Part shown: in pieces, positions 24,524-36,948 of the stretch
Layout: every line of letters starts with the position of its first letter
Position numbering within the stretch: position 1 is the stretch's first letter
Assembly (NCBI GenBank): GCA_021234155.1
Contig: JAJEKV010000300.1
Span: 250,001-314,000, forward strand
DNA length: 64,000 nucleotides
Origin: Isoetes taiwanensis
Taxonomy: Eukaryota; Streptophyta; Lycopodiopsida; Isoetales; Isoetaceae
Direction of reading: 5' to 3'
Translations under genes and position numbers: made by a program
Notes under the pieces: generated by a model
Database searches by the model: none
The model's input: only the letters and a program-made list of their open reading frames with translations
What the model was told of the DNA's origin: nothing

Positions 24524-26010
24524 AAGTACTCATGCAACGGATCTAATGTTAACAAACATTGATTTAGTCAGTATATAGCTTATATGATCTAGATATATGT
24601 CGTGTTTACCTTTACAATTTTATCATAGGCAGCATTTAATCGTACTAAAATGTAAGTTGGATCGTACACAAGAAGTTGAGAAACCATAATAACAAAAGGA
24701 TTCCTAATATATCAATATTACTGAATGACATTATTTCCTTTTTTCAATTATATTGTTTCGTGGTAGTTTGGCAGTTTTTATGCAAAACCGGGATGTGCAG
24801 TTTTATTGATGTGCGTACCAAATCACAATAATATTTCAAGACAAAAAACTTATGGGCATGGTGAACACAATGTCCAATTTAGGTGAACATTTTTATTTGT
24901 AAGATGATTCTACATGTTGTTCTCCTCTTTCTTGGCATTATCAAATACCTTTTATGCCTTAGAATTTGAGGCGTAGATAAATATAAGAAGGGCAAACAAG
25001 AACATGAAGCTTGAAAAATATGGTTGATATAGTCGTCATGATTTCTATAATAATAGCCCTTTGTTGGGCCTGTTTAATTTTGCAGCCTTTTCAATGCACT
25101 CTTAGCATGAGTTTATCCTGGCAATGTTCCTCTTATAGAAATCACAATCAAGTCCATCAATTGCCAGGGTGAAGGACTCCATCAACTAAGGCTTATGCTG
25201 TAAGATGTAAAGTTAATTGCATTATTATGCACGTAGATTACAAGTTCTTGAGTTTTCAGTTAGACCATAGGTCTAGAGCCTAAACACATACTAGAAATCC
25301 TGCTTCTAGCTTCTTTTGCACATCTGATACATTATTTATATTTGCTTATAGTTATGCGTGTTCATATTAGAATAGAAAAATTTGTGATACGGAATATGAC
25401 TTTAACGAAGTTTAGGCCTCACTCCAAGTCCGTGTTAGTAAAGCTTCAGAGTGCCATATGCTCCTTTTACATTCAAGATTTAACGCATGAAAGACGGTAT
25501 TGGGAGCCGCTATTCAGGTCTTCCATGACTTCGCCATCGCTGAAATCTTCTTAGCAAGATAATCACATCTTAAAATCTTCTCATTAAGAGCAACAAATCT
25601 TGCAACCAACCATAGCTTCAAATGCTGCTCATGCATCTTCACAGATTAGTAGGAGATATGTTTGTGATACCACCAGAGCCAAGGAGCATCTTGAGGTAAA
25701 CATCTTCCAGAAGTTCAGAAGTACAAATTATAAGAGCAAGGATGCCAATTTCAGTTGTTACAAGACATTAATCATAGAAACAAGAAGACATTATGTCACG
25801 AAGATTAAACATTATTGAAAAACAATTTCCTTGAATAGTATATAGTGCTTTGTCTCTGTTAGAAGCTCGAGAAGCAACATATTCCATCACTAACTAGGTA
25901 ATTCGGTTTTTAAACATTGTATCTATGTTCTTAAACATCTCTTTCTATCCTTACATGAGCTCCACAAATTTGTTGCCATGCAAGATATGATATAGAGCAG
26001 ATAATGCCTC
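24524..26010. other. Non-coding AT-rich stretch
   Basis: No gene recognised. Short + strand frames at 25,342-25,554 and 25,600-25,818 have no domain. A few splice-like sites occur (TTTTGCAG near 25,080), but no exon with protein-like sequence can be built between them. Confidence 0.4.
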
Positions 26011-26560
26011 TGTTACAGCTTTAAGGATGGCATATTACATGTTTCCTATGGGACTTTAACGCATCAGTTTTCCTACTACATGTATAACTGCACATCTATC
26101 TATGCCTGATCTTAGAGTTCTAAATGTCCTTGCTTTGATAATAGTGAGGCTGTGACATGAAGATGGTTGTCCTTCCAATTTGTCTATGCTACTAAGATTT
26201 AGGAATTTTGCTACTACTGTTAACATGAAGATCTTTTAGTTTATTCCATGAATCCATGATTCAATAGTTTTATACTGAACGTAATCTGTTATCGCCTTTA
26301 AGGATGGCGATTGCATGTTTTCTCGTGGGAGTTTAACACAACATCAATTTTCCTACTACATGTATAATTTCATATGTATCTATGCCTAATCTTAGAGTCT
26401 TAAATGTCCTTGCTCTGATAATAGTAAGGCTGTGACATTAAGCTATTTTTCCTTCCAATTTGTCTATGCTACGAAGTTTAGGAAGTGGTATTGTGGTTAA
26501 CATGAAGATCTTTTAATTTATTTCATGAATCTGCAATTCTCAATAGTTTTGCACCTGAAC
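26011..26560. repeat. Tandem duplication, about 278-bp unit, two copies
   Basis: The unit starting TTTAAGGATGGC recurs 278 nt later with TTTTCCTACTACATGTATAA, AATGTCCTTGCT.TGATAATAG, CCTTCCAATTTGTCTATGCTAC and AACATGAAGATCTTTTA in the same order. Unit 1 is about 26,011-26,288 and unit 2 about 26,289-26,560. No coding potential is visible. Confidence 0.8.
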
Positions 26561-26959
26561 CTTTTTCAGAGTAGAAAATCCATGATTCCAAAGTCAGACA
26601 GACTGTTCCACTTGTTTATCTTGGTTACGACTATTTGCTGTTTTTATTTCTGACCAGATCAATCCTTAATTTATGCCAGATCAATGGCCAGAGAATTTCT
26701 CATCAAAAACTTCTATGCAACTTCCAATGGTGTAAAACAACAACTTCAATGTGACGAAATACTTCCCCTTACAACCATTCATATACGTCACATATTCACG
26801 GCTAAAACATTCACGGCAAACCTAATATTCTACACCTGTGAAGCTTGCATAATTCTACAAAATAAATAACCAAGCTGTAACTACAACTCAGTTAAAGAAG
26901 CCAAGGCAATCCTAGCAACGCTGCTGTGCAGCAAAAAGTTTTCGGAAGAAGACATAATT

Positions 26960-27160
26960 CGAAAATCTTTGAAGGAGTCATAATTGTGCCCAAAGGAATT
27001 TTCTTTGGCACTACCCACACAAATTAGAGCTCAAAAATTAAAGGCACAATTAAAAAATCTTTGAAGGAGTCTAACATAACTATGCCCAAAGCAATTTGCT
27101 TTGGCAGCTACCCACAAAAGCTAGAGCTCCAAAATTAAGTAATTAAGAGGGCACAGAAAA
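26960..27160. repeat. Imperfect tandem duplication, about 95-bp unit
   Basis: AAATCTTTGAAGGAGTC, TGCCCAAAG.AATT and TAGAGCTC.AAAATTAA occur in the same order at 26,963-27,042 and 27,056-27,138. A further short direct repeat, CACCAGAACCCATATT, occurs twice at 27,254-27,286. Confidence 0.7.
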
Positions 27161-27468
27161 CAAGCTCATACAACCAAAGCTTCTTGAATCCACCATCCCA
27201 TGGCCACCAAAAACCAGTATCAAAGGATCAGAACCTCCAAGCCATAGCAGCCTCACCAGAACCCATATTTTCACCAGAACCCATATTGTCGGGCCTGATT
27301 TAAAAAGAAAAGTTTGGATGAATCCTGCTCCGTAATGGCCTGAATAATTTAACAACAAAAACTCTTGAATCAACCCAAACTCGATGTAGAAGGGAGAAAA
27401 AATTAAAAAAGATAAAAAAAAAAGTCAGTTTTTCCAAGATTCTGCAGCACAAAGTTAATAAATTCCGC

Positions 27469-27663
27469 TCTAATTGGCATGAATATAGCGCAGAGAAATC
27501 CTGTTTCCACCTACATGGAAACATGAATAGAAATAACAATCCAAAATAGCGCAGAGAAATCCTGTTTCCACTTATCCAAAATAGAAATAACATGGAATCT
27601 AATTGGCATGAATATAACGCAGAGAAATCCTGTTTCCACCTATCCAAAATAGAAATAACATGG
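27469..27663. repeat. Three-copy short tandem repeat around GCGCAGAGAAATCCTGTTTC
   Basis: The block GCAGAGAAATCCTGTTTCCAC occurs at about 27,489, 27,550 and 27,619. Each time it is followed by an ACATGGAA or TCCAAAATAGAAATAACATGGAA segment, and copies 1 and 3 are preceded by CTAATTGGCATGAATATA. The unit is about 60-70 bp. It opens frames on the - strand that are repeat artefacts, not genes. Confidence 0.8.
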
Positions 27664-28087
27664 AAAAACCAAAGAAGGTGCTTATTTTCACTAAAAAAAA
27701 TACAAATTTCAATAGAATACCATACCTAAATCATAGTCCAAACCATTGCAAGAGCACCCTTTTGCAATACGAAATAAATTGTAGTAAGCTTATTGCAATT
27801 CACTTTTGTATTACCGCCCATCTCCTAGAACACAAAAAGATCCGAATATTAGACAACACTTAAGAGACATTATATTCTACGCCAGGGTAAGTGAATATAG
27901 ATTCTTGCGGATCCAAGGATCATTCTTATCCAAACTGAAAAGTGGCATGCAGAAAACCGGGAGAATGAAGTCGACTTACCTTGGGAGCAGGAAGAGGCCA
28001 GACCTTCTTGCTATCCCCCTAACCTGTAGGGTGCACATTCTGCAGGTCAAGGGGGTGGTATAGAATGTTATGATTTTTCTGTGTTTT

Positions 28088-28089
<2 letters not shown>

Positions 28090-28118
<29 letters not shown>

Positions 28119-28160
28119 GGGGGGGCAAAGAAAATTGCATTGCAAATAAAGATGAAGAAC
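28090..28160 (-). repeat. Poly(T)/G run, probable - strand retrotransposon 3' end
   Basis: About 29 T followed by seven G, then GCAAAGAAAATTGCATTGCAAATAAAG. On the - strand this reads as a 3' trailer with poly(A), like the other LINE tails here, but no element body is recognisable next to it. Confidence 0.45.
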
Positions 28161-28489
28161 AGTCTATACGACTTTATTCCTTATTATGTGGAATGGGAAG
28201 GAGTCAGGCATTCTTGCCTGCATTGTTCTTGGTGCTCCATATCCTTGACAATTGAATCACCCATCATTTCTACTTTGATCATAAAAAAAAAGGACTTCAT
28301 TTTGCAATAAACGAGGACATTACATTATTGCAATATCGCCTCAATTTTTGCAAAAAGTCATTTGCGCACCTTTACTTTCAAATTAAAAGCTAGATGTAGG
28401 GCTAGAGGATTTCTCTTTCACTTGGTTACACAAATAAGTTCGAAATTACATTGTAAAGACATTTCTCCAAATTAATATTCAATAAAGTC

Positions 28490-30527
28490 GATGTATGCTA
28501 AGACTGGGATTTGGGGAACAATTCACATCAGATGTTATGAAGCTGCATATCTCTGCTCGGGCGACTGTTACGTTCCATGGTGAGCTGTCAGATGCCTTCT
28601 CACTTGGTCGTGGTATTCGCCAGGGATGCCCTTTAACACCATTGCTTTTCACTATTGTTGCAGAGGCTTTGTCGCAAATTTATTCACCGCTGGATTAGCC
28701 ATTGAGAGGGACTCCTCCATGGTCTTGCAATGGAGGATGGCACACAAGAGGTTTGCAATCAATACGCAGACGACACGTTCCTCTTCTTAGTCGCTAATGC
28801 TGAGAATCTTGTTGCTGCCAAAATGCTCTTAGATACTTTTTCACTGGCTTTCGGTGTCCTTGTGGGGTGGCAGAAGTGTACAACTTTGTGAACATTGGAT
28901 ACTCCAGCTCCGGTGTGTGTTCATGATTATCCATGGAAATTACTTGCGCATGGACAGACCATCAAGTTGTTGGGGATTCCAGTTGGCATCCATGTTACTA
29001 TGGGAGCTGCATGGGAGGAGATTATTAGGGGTTTGGAGAAGCATTTGTTTTGGTGGTCCACTGCAAAGTTGTCTCTTGCGGGTCGTATTATAGTGGCCAA
29101 GTCAGTCCTTAGTAGTACCCATGTTTATATGGCATCCTTACTGCTAGCCCCACAGATCAAAGTGCGTGAGCTCATTGCAATAGTTCGAAACTTTATTTGG
29201 GCGGGTATTGAGGAAGGTCTTTGTGGTTAAGGTGGCTTGGTGAAGTGCATCCTTCCAAAATGGGCGGTGGTCCGGGTATGATGGACTTCTTCTTTGCAGA
29301 GCAAAGTGCTTATTTCAAAGTTCATTGGAGACTCCTGAATGGTGAGGATGACTCTCCTGGTTCACGCCTTCTTAGACAAGCTCTTGGTCACTGTATCCCT
29401 CTAGACAAGAAGGCCGCCAAACCAGTCCTACCTTGGGCTTTATTTCGTGACTTTGCGTGACCCTTTTCCAAGTGCTTCTCCATTTTGCGTGGCTTATTGA
29501 CAAAGCATGGGAGGCAGTCAGATATCTTTTTTCGCCATGCCCCTCTATCCATACCCTATTGAAGACTCCATGGTGGTGGGCACCACTGCCTCCAGACCCC
29601 TCAGCACCTCCATTGGCAGACACGTAGATGTTGGGTTCTTGCGGTGTTGTCTCTATTCAAGCATGGTATGAAGCTGGTCGCCTAATGTCTTGGCTCGAAT
29701 TTCGTGCAAAGTTCCCCTCTCTCGTTGGGATGTATCTCTATGGGAGAAGGTCGCAGAAAATTTGCCTCTTATAGTGCAAGTTGGTGTTGCTGAAAGGGTG
29801 CCATGGGACTGTCATGAAAATATTCACAAAGGCAAGCACTTTGTCAGATCAGTATATCGCCTCCTTTTAGCACCACAGCCCCTCCAGTTGCTAGATGGGT
29901 AACATCTACAGGTTCCATGACCCACTTTGTGTCGCATACATGGCGATGGCTTTGTGATAGGTCGCTCCATCCTAAAGTCTCTCTGCGTGGTGGCGGGTTA
30001 TCCAGGTGCTTGCGGGTTAATGCCTTTCGACGCCGATATGATCCTCGCATATCTGCGGTAGAAGATGCTCACGTCTTTCGAGACGTTGAAACTCTTGAGC
30101 ATTGTCTCTTTGATTGTCCCGAGGTTCAACTAGCGGTCCCGGCTACAAGGTTTGTTTAACAATTACATTCACATTGGATTTGTCGATGCATCCTCTTGGC
30201 GCCCTATCCCAATGCATGGCCTCGGCTAAACAAAGGGCATTTCATCTTGGTTCGGTTGGCTCCTATGGTCGATATGGGAGCATCGCAGACACTACATCTT
30301 TTAGGGCATTAATTTATCTGCACCCGGTTTTATTACGGTGGCCCAGAAAAAGATATTGGCAGCCTACGAATGTTCCTCCCTTGAATCGAAATGATGGAAC
30401 ACATCGGATTGGTGTCTTGAATTGATTCTTATCGTTAGTCTCCTATCTTGGAGTAAGTACATTGTGCTCTGTGCTCGTGCTCTGTGGCATCTTTTATGCT
30501 TACACAGTTAGATGAGACATGTAAAAT
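28490..30527 (+). mobile_element. LINE family A, copy 2 (5' truncated within RT)
   Basis: Starts inside the RT (EQFTSDVMKLHIS near 28,513). It continues with RGIRQGCPLTPLLFTIVAEAL near 28,610, the catalytic QYADDTFLFLVANAENLVA at 28,760-28,816, and a thumb region (LAGRIIVAKSVLSSTHVYMA near 29,075). The C-terminal RVT zinc-binding region follows (CHENIHKGKHF near 29,810; LHPKVSLRGGGLSRCLRVNA near 29,950; LEHCLFDCPE near 30,090). The trailer GCTCTGTGGCATCTTTTATG...GATGAGACATGTAAA matches the 3' end of copy 1. The trailer stops abruptly at 30,527, where a second LINE begins on the other strand. Frames are broken throughout. Confidence 0.8.
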
Positions 30528-31195
30528 TTTTTTTTGATGAACGTGGACCTTTATTATTCAAAAAGAATACAAAAGAGTACATGGGGACTCAAAACCGGTG
30601 GAGAAGATATCCACTAGAGCAACACTACCCACCACATACATAACATAGAAAAGCGAGAGAATACAGATCACCATGAGCACAACTGTTTTGCTATGAGTAG
30701 GTGTGAATCAAGATATTGCTCCCAAATGACACTTTTGATGTCATTCTTCAAGGAAGAACATTTATCGCCTTCACAATGCGACTCACGGGCATCGTTAAGC
30801 ACTTGCGTATCCGAAAAGAGTCATCCCTTGAAGATGAGGAGATTTCGTCTCTTCGGATGGACCGGATGATCCAAGCGGATGCTAAGTGGAAAGCCTTCTT
30901 TGCCAACTTGTCCCAAGAACTAGGATAGACCGACAATAGGACCTTTCCGACTATTCAAGTCACAATGGAAAAGACTCGAAGCCAACGCCAAGCAGGTCTA
31001 ACATGGTGACACAAGAAAAAGCAGTGCTCAATTGTCTCATCCCTCTGCGTGCAAAGAGGGCAGATCACAGAGACTTCTGGACGAAATCGATGAACGACAG
31101 TGTTTACCCGCACGCATCTATGAGTGATCTGCCACCATAAAATGGATAGCTTAGGATGAAGCAATTTATCCCATACCCATCGCTGTGATCGCTTT
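30528..31195 (-). mobile_element. LINE family B fragment inserted in the tail of LINE A copy 2
   Basis: On the - strand it encodes an RVT zinc-binding domain (KLLHPKLSILWWQITHRCVR; CPLCTQRDETIEHCFFLC; HHVRPAWRWL) with well-kept cysteine and histidine spacing, then a trailer and a tail seen as the T-run at 30,528-30,535. Its right border abuts CTTTGGCTTTCATCCTTC followed by A(12) at 31,200-31,233. That is the expected 3' terminus of family A (copy 1 ends CTTTTCGTCCTTC plus poly-A). Thus B lies inside the tail of A. The trailer differs from family A, so it is a separate family. Confidence 0.7.
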
Positions 31196-31233
31196 ACAAA
31201 CTCTTTGGCTTTCATCCTTCAAAAAAAAAAAAT
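31196..31233 (+). repeat. Resumed 3' terminus and poly(A) of LINE A copy 2
   Basis: TTTGGCTTTCATCCTTC and then A(12), matching (one substitution and one small indel) the end of LINE A copy 1 read on its own strand. Separated from the rest of copy 2 by the 0.67 kb - strand LINE. Confidence 0.65.
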
Positions 31234-31239
31234 TTTCAT

Positions 31240-33110
31240 AATGCGCATGAACATTCTTATTGATGCAAAATGCCACAGATTGGATTCAATTTTGCTATAA
31301 TAAGACCTCTCTTTAAATTTCCTGATTGTTCAAACTTATTCATGTTTGGCCGAATACATTTTGTAAGCGCCCAATACTTTTCTGGTAGCGACTAGTGTTG
31401 AATTCAATGTCTTTGCATAGAATTACAAGTTCAAAGTGAGTTCTATTTCTAGTTCAATGCATTGTCCATAGCAGCTAGTGTGGTGCACGCATTTGAAACA
31501 CTAGCATCTTTTGGATGTAATTATAAAATTGATGATAAATTTCAGTTTCTATGGTGAATACTTTATTATAAGACTTTGGTGCTGCCCTAATTTAGCTTTA
31601 CCAATTGCAGATTCTTTTTTTTTTTGCGTAAGTGATGCTAATATCAAATGCCACTCTACTTGTAGGGTTTTCGTAAGGGAAAAATCCGGCGTCAGGTTGT
31701 GCATGCAAAGACTAGTACGATTTTCAAATATTTTGGCCTAATATGAGGGCATGGCTAGGATCAAATGCCATTTTACTCACAAGATTTCAGTGAGGCATAT
31801 GTGTGAGAAAAATTTAGATGGCCCCAAACTATAGTTGGCTCGTTTAGGCCAAATGGAAATACTAGGGTTCAAATCCCTATGCCTTTTTTTTACTGTGCAT
31901 TGAACATCATAATATTGCACAAACTAATCATCATTACTTTAGGACACCAAATATGCTTTCTTTAAATATAAATCTTTGATGTTTCAATAAAACGTGCAGT
32001 AATTTTCTTAATGATTTTGTGTGCAATCATTTTCTTAATGGTTTGTGTAGAAATTATGTGGAATATCTAATAAATATTTCATAATCTGTTTTATGAACTA
32101 ATAATGATACATAGACTTAAACGTGAATAATCTAAAGGAGAAACAATTAGCAATTGTGTCTTATGAATCAATACTGATAAATAGAGCAAAACATGAATAA
32201 TTTGATGCAAATGCAATTAGCAATTGTGGATTAAAACAATAGTAGTTAATTTACATTTTTTTAGTAAAATATAGGCGTTTAATTATTATGAAACAATATT
32301 GATTTTTACGAAATAAAAATATAGGCAACTTTGTTAGCAAATCACTCTTAAGTTACAATCACCATACGCCAAAAATCATTAGTGGTTCATTGCCTACATT
32401 ACTAATTAATACCTAAAGTCAAGTAATAAGACATAGTACTAATAAATGATATAAATTAACTATCACAAACAACCATGATAAATAACTGTGGTAAATAATG
32501 ATTCATAATTATTGAACAGATTAACCCATTTAGTAACGTTGCTTTATTATAGTGGTTCTATATAAAAAAACGTTGTAAAAAGCCAGTAATACTTAATTAT
32601 GGGGACCATATATACTGTAAATAATTTGTCATTTAAGTCACAAAAGACTATGAATATCGCAACTGCCAGCCAATGAATATCGCCACTGCCAGCCAAGATT
32701 CAACTAACTCTACTTCAAACTCCTCACAATTCGAAAGCACTCTTCTATAAACAAGTTTTTTGGGAAAAGTTTCTTCACAATCAGATCCCTCCAAAGCTTA
32801 AAATACTATCCTTCAAGAAAACCACAAGCTAAACGACCCCCTTATTTCAAAATTGTGAAAACTTTCCATCCATAGATAGAGCATAGGATTTGCAATGAAG
32901 TAATATAGGCCTTCTACATAGCCTATATATGGATTGAATCGAAGTCAAATTTCAATCAATTAACGAAAGCGTATTTTGAGCAAAACCCCCCTTTTTTGGC
33001 AAGAAAAGGGCTTAAACAAAAAAAATCGAATTTTGAAAAACAATAGACACTCATTTAAGTTCCAAAAATTCTGATGTTTCCCTTTTTTTATTGCATATTA
33101 TATTTTTTTT
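31240..33110. other. AT-rich non-coding stretch
   Basis: No gene recognised. It has many short AT runs. At 32,543-32,557 the word TTTATTATAGTGGTT matches, in inverted orientation, the start of the CACTA-like block at 36,964. Short duplications occur near 32,100-32,230 (AAACAATTAGCAATTGTG and AATGCAATTAGCAATTGTG). Confidence 0.4.
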
Positions 33111-33111
33111 T

Positions 33112-33470
33112 TTTGAAGGATGAAAAAAAATTGTTAATTAAAGGTAGGCATTACAAGATGTACATATCTCGTATAGTTGTGTAAGCACAAGGAATTGCTC
33201 CTAAAATATGAGCTTGAAGCATTATGTACTTATTCCAGCATAGAAGTATAAAATTTATTTTGAAGAAATTCAATCCAAATATGGTCTCACTTCTTGCTTG
33301 ACTTATCACCATCAATATAAATGAGATTGGGATACAATAATAGGCAACTTCTTTCTGATCTATTCGACCAAGTTCGGGGAATCTTAACTGGGACTTTTTA
33401 TTATCCTTGCAAGTTGACTGGTGGCATATGGACATAGCAAGGGTGGATGTGTGACCACATGGCTGCAGAA
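33112..33470 (-). mobile_element. 3' fragment of a LINE
   Basis: The T-run and GAAGGATGAAAAAAAATTG at 33,104-33,134 is the inverted family-A-like 3' terminus (compare GAAGGACGAAAAGCC at 13,519). The - strand frame ending at 33,151 (KYIMLQAHILGAIPCAYTTI) occupies the position of the last residues before the trailer. Only the extreme 3' end survives. Confidence 0.5.
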
Positions 33471-33542
33471 TCAGGAAGTTAGATGCGTATTTTTTTTTCC
33501 AGGTGAATAAATCTTACTTCTCAATTTGTTTTGGCAAACCTT

Positions 33543-33662
<120 letters not shown>

Positions 33663-34007
33663 AGAAAAGTGCTGGAAAATAAAACAACAGGGCCCTTTGG
33701 CAGTAAATGCAAAAGCAGTAGCTTTGAGCAAGCAACCTATATATTCATGGATTTTAATAATTAGGCCTTACGAAATAGAGAACAAAATTATCCTGTGGAG
33801 CTTAATAAAGTAGGTAAGTTCTTTCCACGTTTTGTATTTATCGTTTCTAACAATTGGGTTTTTGTCTGAACTAGACTTCAATGGTGGAAAACATGGTTTC
33901 ACAGGAAATGCTCATCTTACTACTTCTCATGTAACTATGTTACACTCCAATACACAATCCTCTAATAGCCATATTTGCCATTTACCTTTGTGAAGAGGTG
34001 ACTGCAG

Positions 34008-34800
34008 AATTAGAGTTAAGGCACGCGTTTGATGAGATGTTGGATGAGACAGAGTTCCCTAATGATATGAAGATTGATTATAGAGTGAATATAGATGGAA
34101 AACAGATTTGTAAGTCCACTTTGGTGAGCCAATTGAATTGTAATCCTTGGTTTTCTAAGGATAGATTAATTAAGGTGAAAAGTCAGGCATATTTGACATC
34201 ATACAAAAAGAAAATAAATGCAGTGACGTCAATAGGAATTAGTTCGGATTGTGCTGTGCTCTTTGACGTAGATCTCGAAGAAGATGTGAGTATAAAAAAA
34301 GGAAAACGTTCAGTTAGAAAAGGAAAGCAAACATGTGCAAGCAGGATTACACATAAGGGTTGGTACATAGGTAGGGTGCTGAGCATGAGACGAAAAGTGG
34401 GTAATATATGGAAAGAGAGTAGAGAACCTATTGATTTGAGCGACAGACCAACATACAATATACATTTTAACCTTGCTTGGTATGCTGAACATGAAAAATT
34501 GACGCCGGGTTGCACATGGTTCACTTATGACTTGACCGATAATCAAGTTATAGAACTTGAATCGATCATCTCACTTGTATGTTTGACATATGACCCAAAC
34601 ACAGATAAATATAAGTTGGATGTGAATGGTTCCAGCTTGATAAGTTTGTGAATGGCACAACCATAGATGGTATGTGTTTAACATGTTTGATAAAGTAAAT
34701 TCATTTGTTAATTATTTCACTTATCTTGCAGGGATGAAAGGGAAGCAAAAGCTTGGATAGAGTTGCGCTATGCACTCCACTATATAAGATGAAGTTTTGA
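34008..34800 (+). pseudogene. Unidentified plant protein, two exons, probably one frameshift
   Basis: A 640-nt open exon follows a good acceptor (GACTGCAG, ends 34,007). It encodes a charged protein: FDEMLDETEFPNDMKIDYRV, STLVSQLNCNPWFSKDRL, FDVDLEEDV followed by a lysine-rich stretch, then GWYIGRVLSMRRKVG and TPGCTWFTYDLTDNQVIELE. Near 34,620-34,651 the frame ends, but the next frame continues sensibly as EWFQLDKFVNGTTIDG up to a donor (ATGGTATGT at 34,667-34,675). After an acceptor (TTGCAG, ends 34,731), GMKGKQKLG and a stop follow. A 1-nt loss near 34,630 would explain this. I do not recognise the family. No signal peptide or membrane segment. It could be a transposon accessory protein. 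Confidence 0.5.
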
Positions 34801-35287
34801 TTTTTCAAACTGTTATAATATTGCCTTATTTATTTCAAATTGACTTGAAATGTATGTATGTTTCTGGCATTTCAGATTGCTCTATTACAAAGACATATCA
34901 AGTGGCATATTGTGACTCGAAGTTTAGTAGATTGTCCATAAAAGTTTTTGTGTTACCTTGTACCTTTTTAAAAAATACTTATACTGGAACAAATGTTCTT
35001 AACATCTCATTTTAATATATTATCTCTATTAACATCTTCGTATTTATTCTATTCTATACAATAAGGGTATGTGATGTGTTAAGTTAAATTTGTATTTATA
35101 CAAGAAGGGTCATCAGTATTACAAAAATAAGCAAGATAAATACGATATGGGATAGATAAAACTTGGAAACATTAAAGCGTATGGTATGGGATTTTCTTAG
35201 AGAAATTCCATATCTGAAGGGTTTTTGGACCTAAAACGGACATGGCATATCCATATATATAGAACTAATACCCCCGGGCATCAAATA

Positions 35288-35665
35288 TAGAGTCGACAGT
35301 AGTCAGAACTAGAACCAAAGGTAGTGTCATACATAAGATTAGATATAGAGTCAATAGTAATATCAAACATAGAGTCAGCAGAAGAGTCAAACTTAGCATC
35401 AAAAGTAGTGTCAGACCTAGCGTCACTATAGAGTCAGAATAGAGGTTACATTAAAGTCAGGCATGGAGTCAAGAGTCACACGTACCGCCAATACTAAGGT
35501 CAGAATTAGAGTCAGATGGCATGTAGGCTTGAACCTAATGCTAACATCTTTGATTCATAATGCATCAGCTCTTGAGTTAGTGATAGCGTCAGTTATAGCG
35601 TTAGTTTGGTTAAAATGTTATAGCGTCATCCATAGAGTCAAACATAGAGTCAGAATTAGCACTAG
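35288..35665. repeat. Degenerate short-period array with AGAGTCA core
   Basis: AGAGTCA or AGTCA recurs more than a dozen times at irregular 10-25 nt spacing, often as ACATAGAGTCA or TAGCGTCA (35,288, 35,348, 35,371, 35,382, 35,432, 35,452, 35,465, 35,511, 35,634, 35,646 and others). The spacing is too irregular for a simple microsatellite. Short + strand frames through it are artefacts. Confidence 0.7.
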
Positions 35666-35699
35666 AGAATTATTCGACCCATAACTGCTGTTATTAACT

Positions 35700-36130
35700 A
35701 CAGAACATTGTTTTCACCTCAAAAAACACCCAAAATATACATCTGATGCTATGGCTGATGCTAATACCCCTTTTCTCTTGTAGTGCGATGCCGCAAGGCA
35801 TTTGCGTGCAAACACATGTATCCCAAAGCCAGCACCATTTATGAGCCCACATAGGTTTTGTGTTGTACGATTGCCACCCACTTGGCAGTGGGAGAGGCTG
35901 TGGAGCTGAAAGAAGATGACTACAAAGTGGTTGCCTTTGTGAATATCCTCGTGACAACCCCATGACACCCTTTCAATGATACCAACCTCCACTTTAAGGG
36001 GCAAATTCTCCGCTATCTTCTCTCATATGCTCACATTCAAACGTGAGAGTGAGAATTTCAGTGGAAATGCAGGCTATGACAAGAGGCAACCACCTTCATG
36101 CCATGATCTAATAGAGACGATGCCTGCTAA
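35700..36130 (-). mobile_element. LINE zinc-binding region remnant
   Basis: The - strand reads KIAENLPLKVEVGIIERVSW followed by GCHEDIHKGNHFVV, clearly the same region as the RVT zinc-binding domain of LINE A at 29,740-29,840 (NLPLIVQVGVAERVPWDCHE). Only about 140 codons survive, across two frames, without a tail. Confidence 0.7.
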
Positions 36131-36948
36131 GACCCATTGTCTCTGTGTTCCATATTAGATTCCATATTATATTCCCTGCCAAAACTTAATTATTAAGTGA
36201 TAGCAGCAAGGATATAGAAGAACACATCTATCAGTAGATCAGAAGCTCTATTGAAAAAAAAAAGAAAAAAAAAACACAAGAGGGTGTAGCACCTCGCGCC
36301 TTGTTTGCGGTAAGGGTAAAACAATAAAGCACAATTTCATTATTTTTGGACAATACCTGAATATATGGACTATTTTTTAAATTCTTGCTTCAATGACAGT
36401 TTTCATACAGTAACTAACATCCCTAACGAGCACTGCGTATGATTCAGAAACAAGCACACAATCTTGACAGTGTTGGGCAGCTTCTTCCAATTTGACGGGG
36501 CCCAAGCATAGTCGATACTCTCTATCTCAATGCGGTCACTAGAATGCTTTAGTTTTCGTAGCTATGTAGGACAAATCAATGGTATTTCATGGTATTAGGA
36601 AGACATACTAATACTTCTCTACTTGATAGCACATTGTGCATTATGATGCCAACATATTATGTCATATTAATATTGTAACTACAATGCGAGCCACGCCACC
36701 ATATGGATGAGAATGCATTCCTCACATATGCATCATCGTCACAATGATCGTCATGCACGCCTGCACAACCTCCATAGTTAGCATGGATGTTATTAGTTAA
36801 CATGCATAGATGTTATCAAACATGCCCTCTAGGTAAGAACATTTCCATCTAGGATCTCCACTAGGATATAATAATCAATAGCATGGAATTCAAACTAAAA
36901 GAAGAGAACCTTTACTACATTAGGGCACTGTCACCTGATCCATCACAA

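Noticed and set aside
28070-28255. A + strand frame with a poly-Phe stretch
   Set aside because: Produced by the T-run of a retrotransposon tail.
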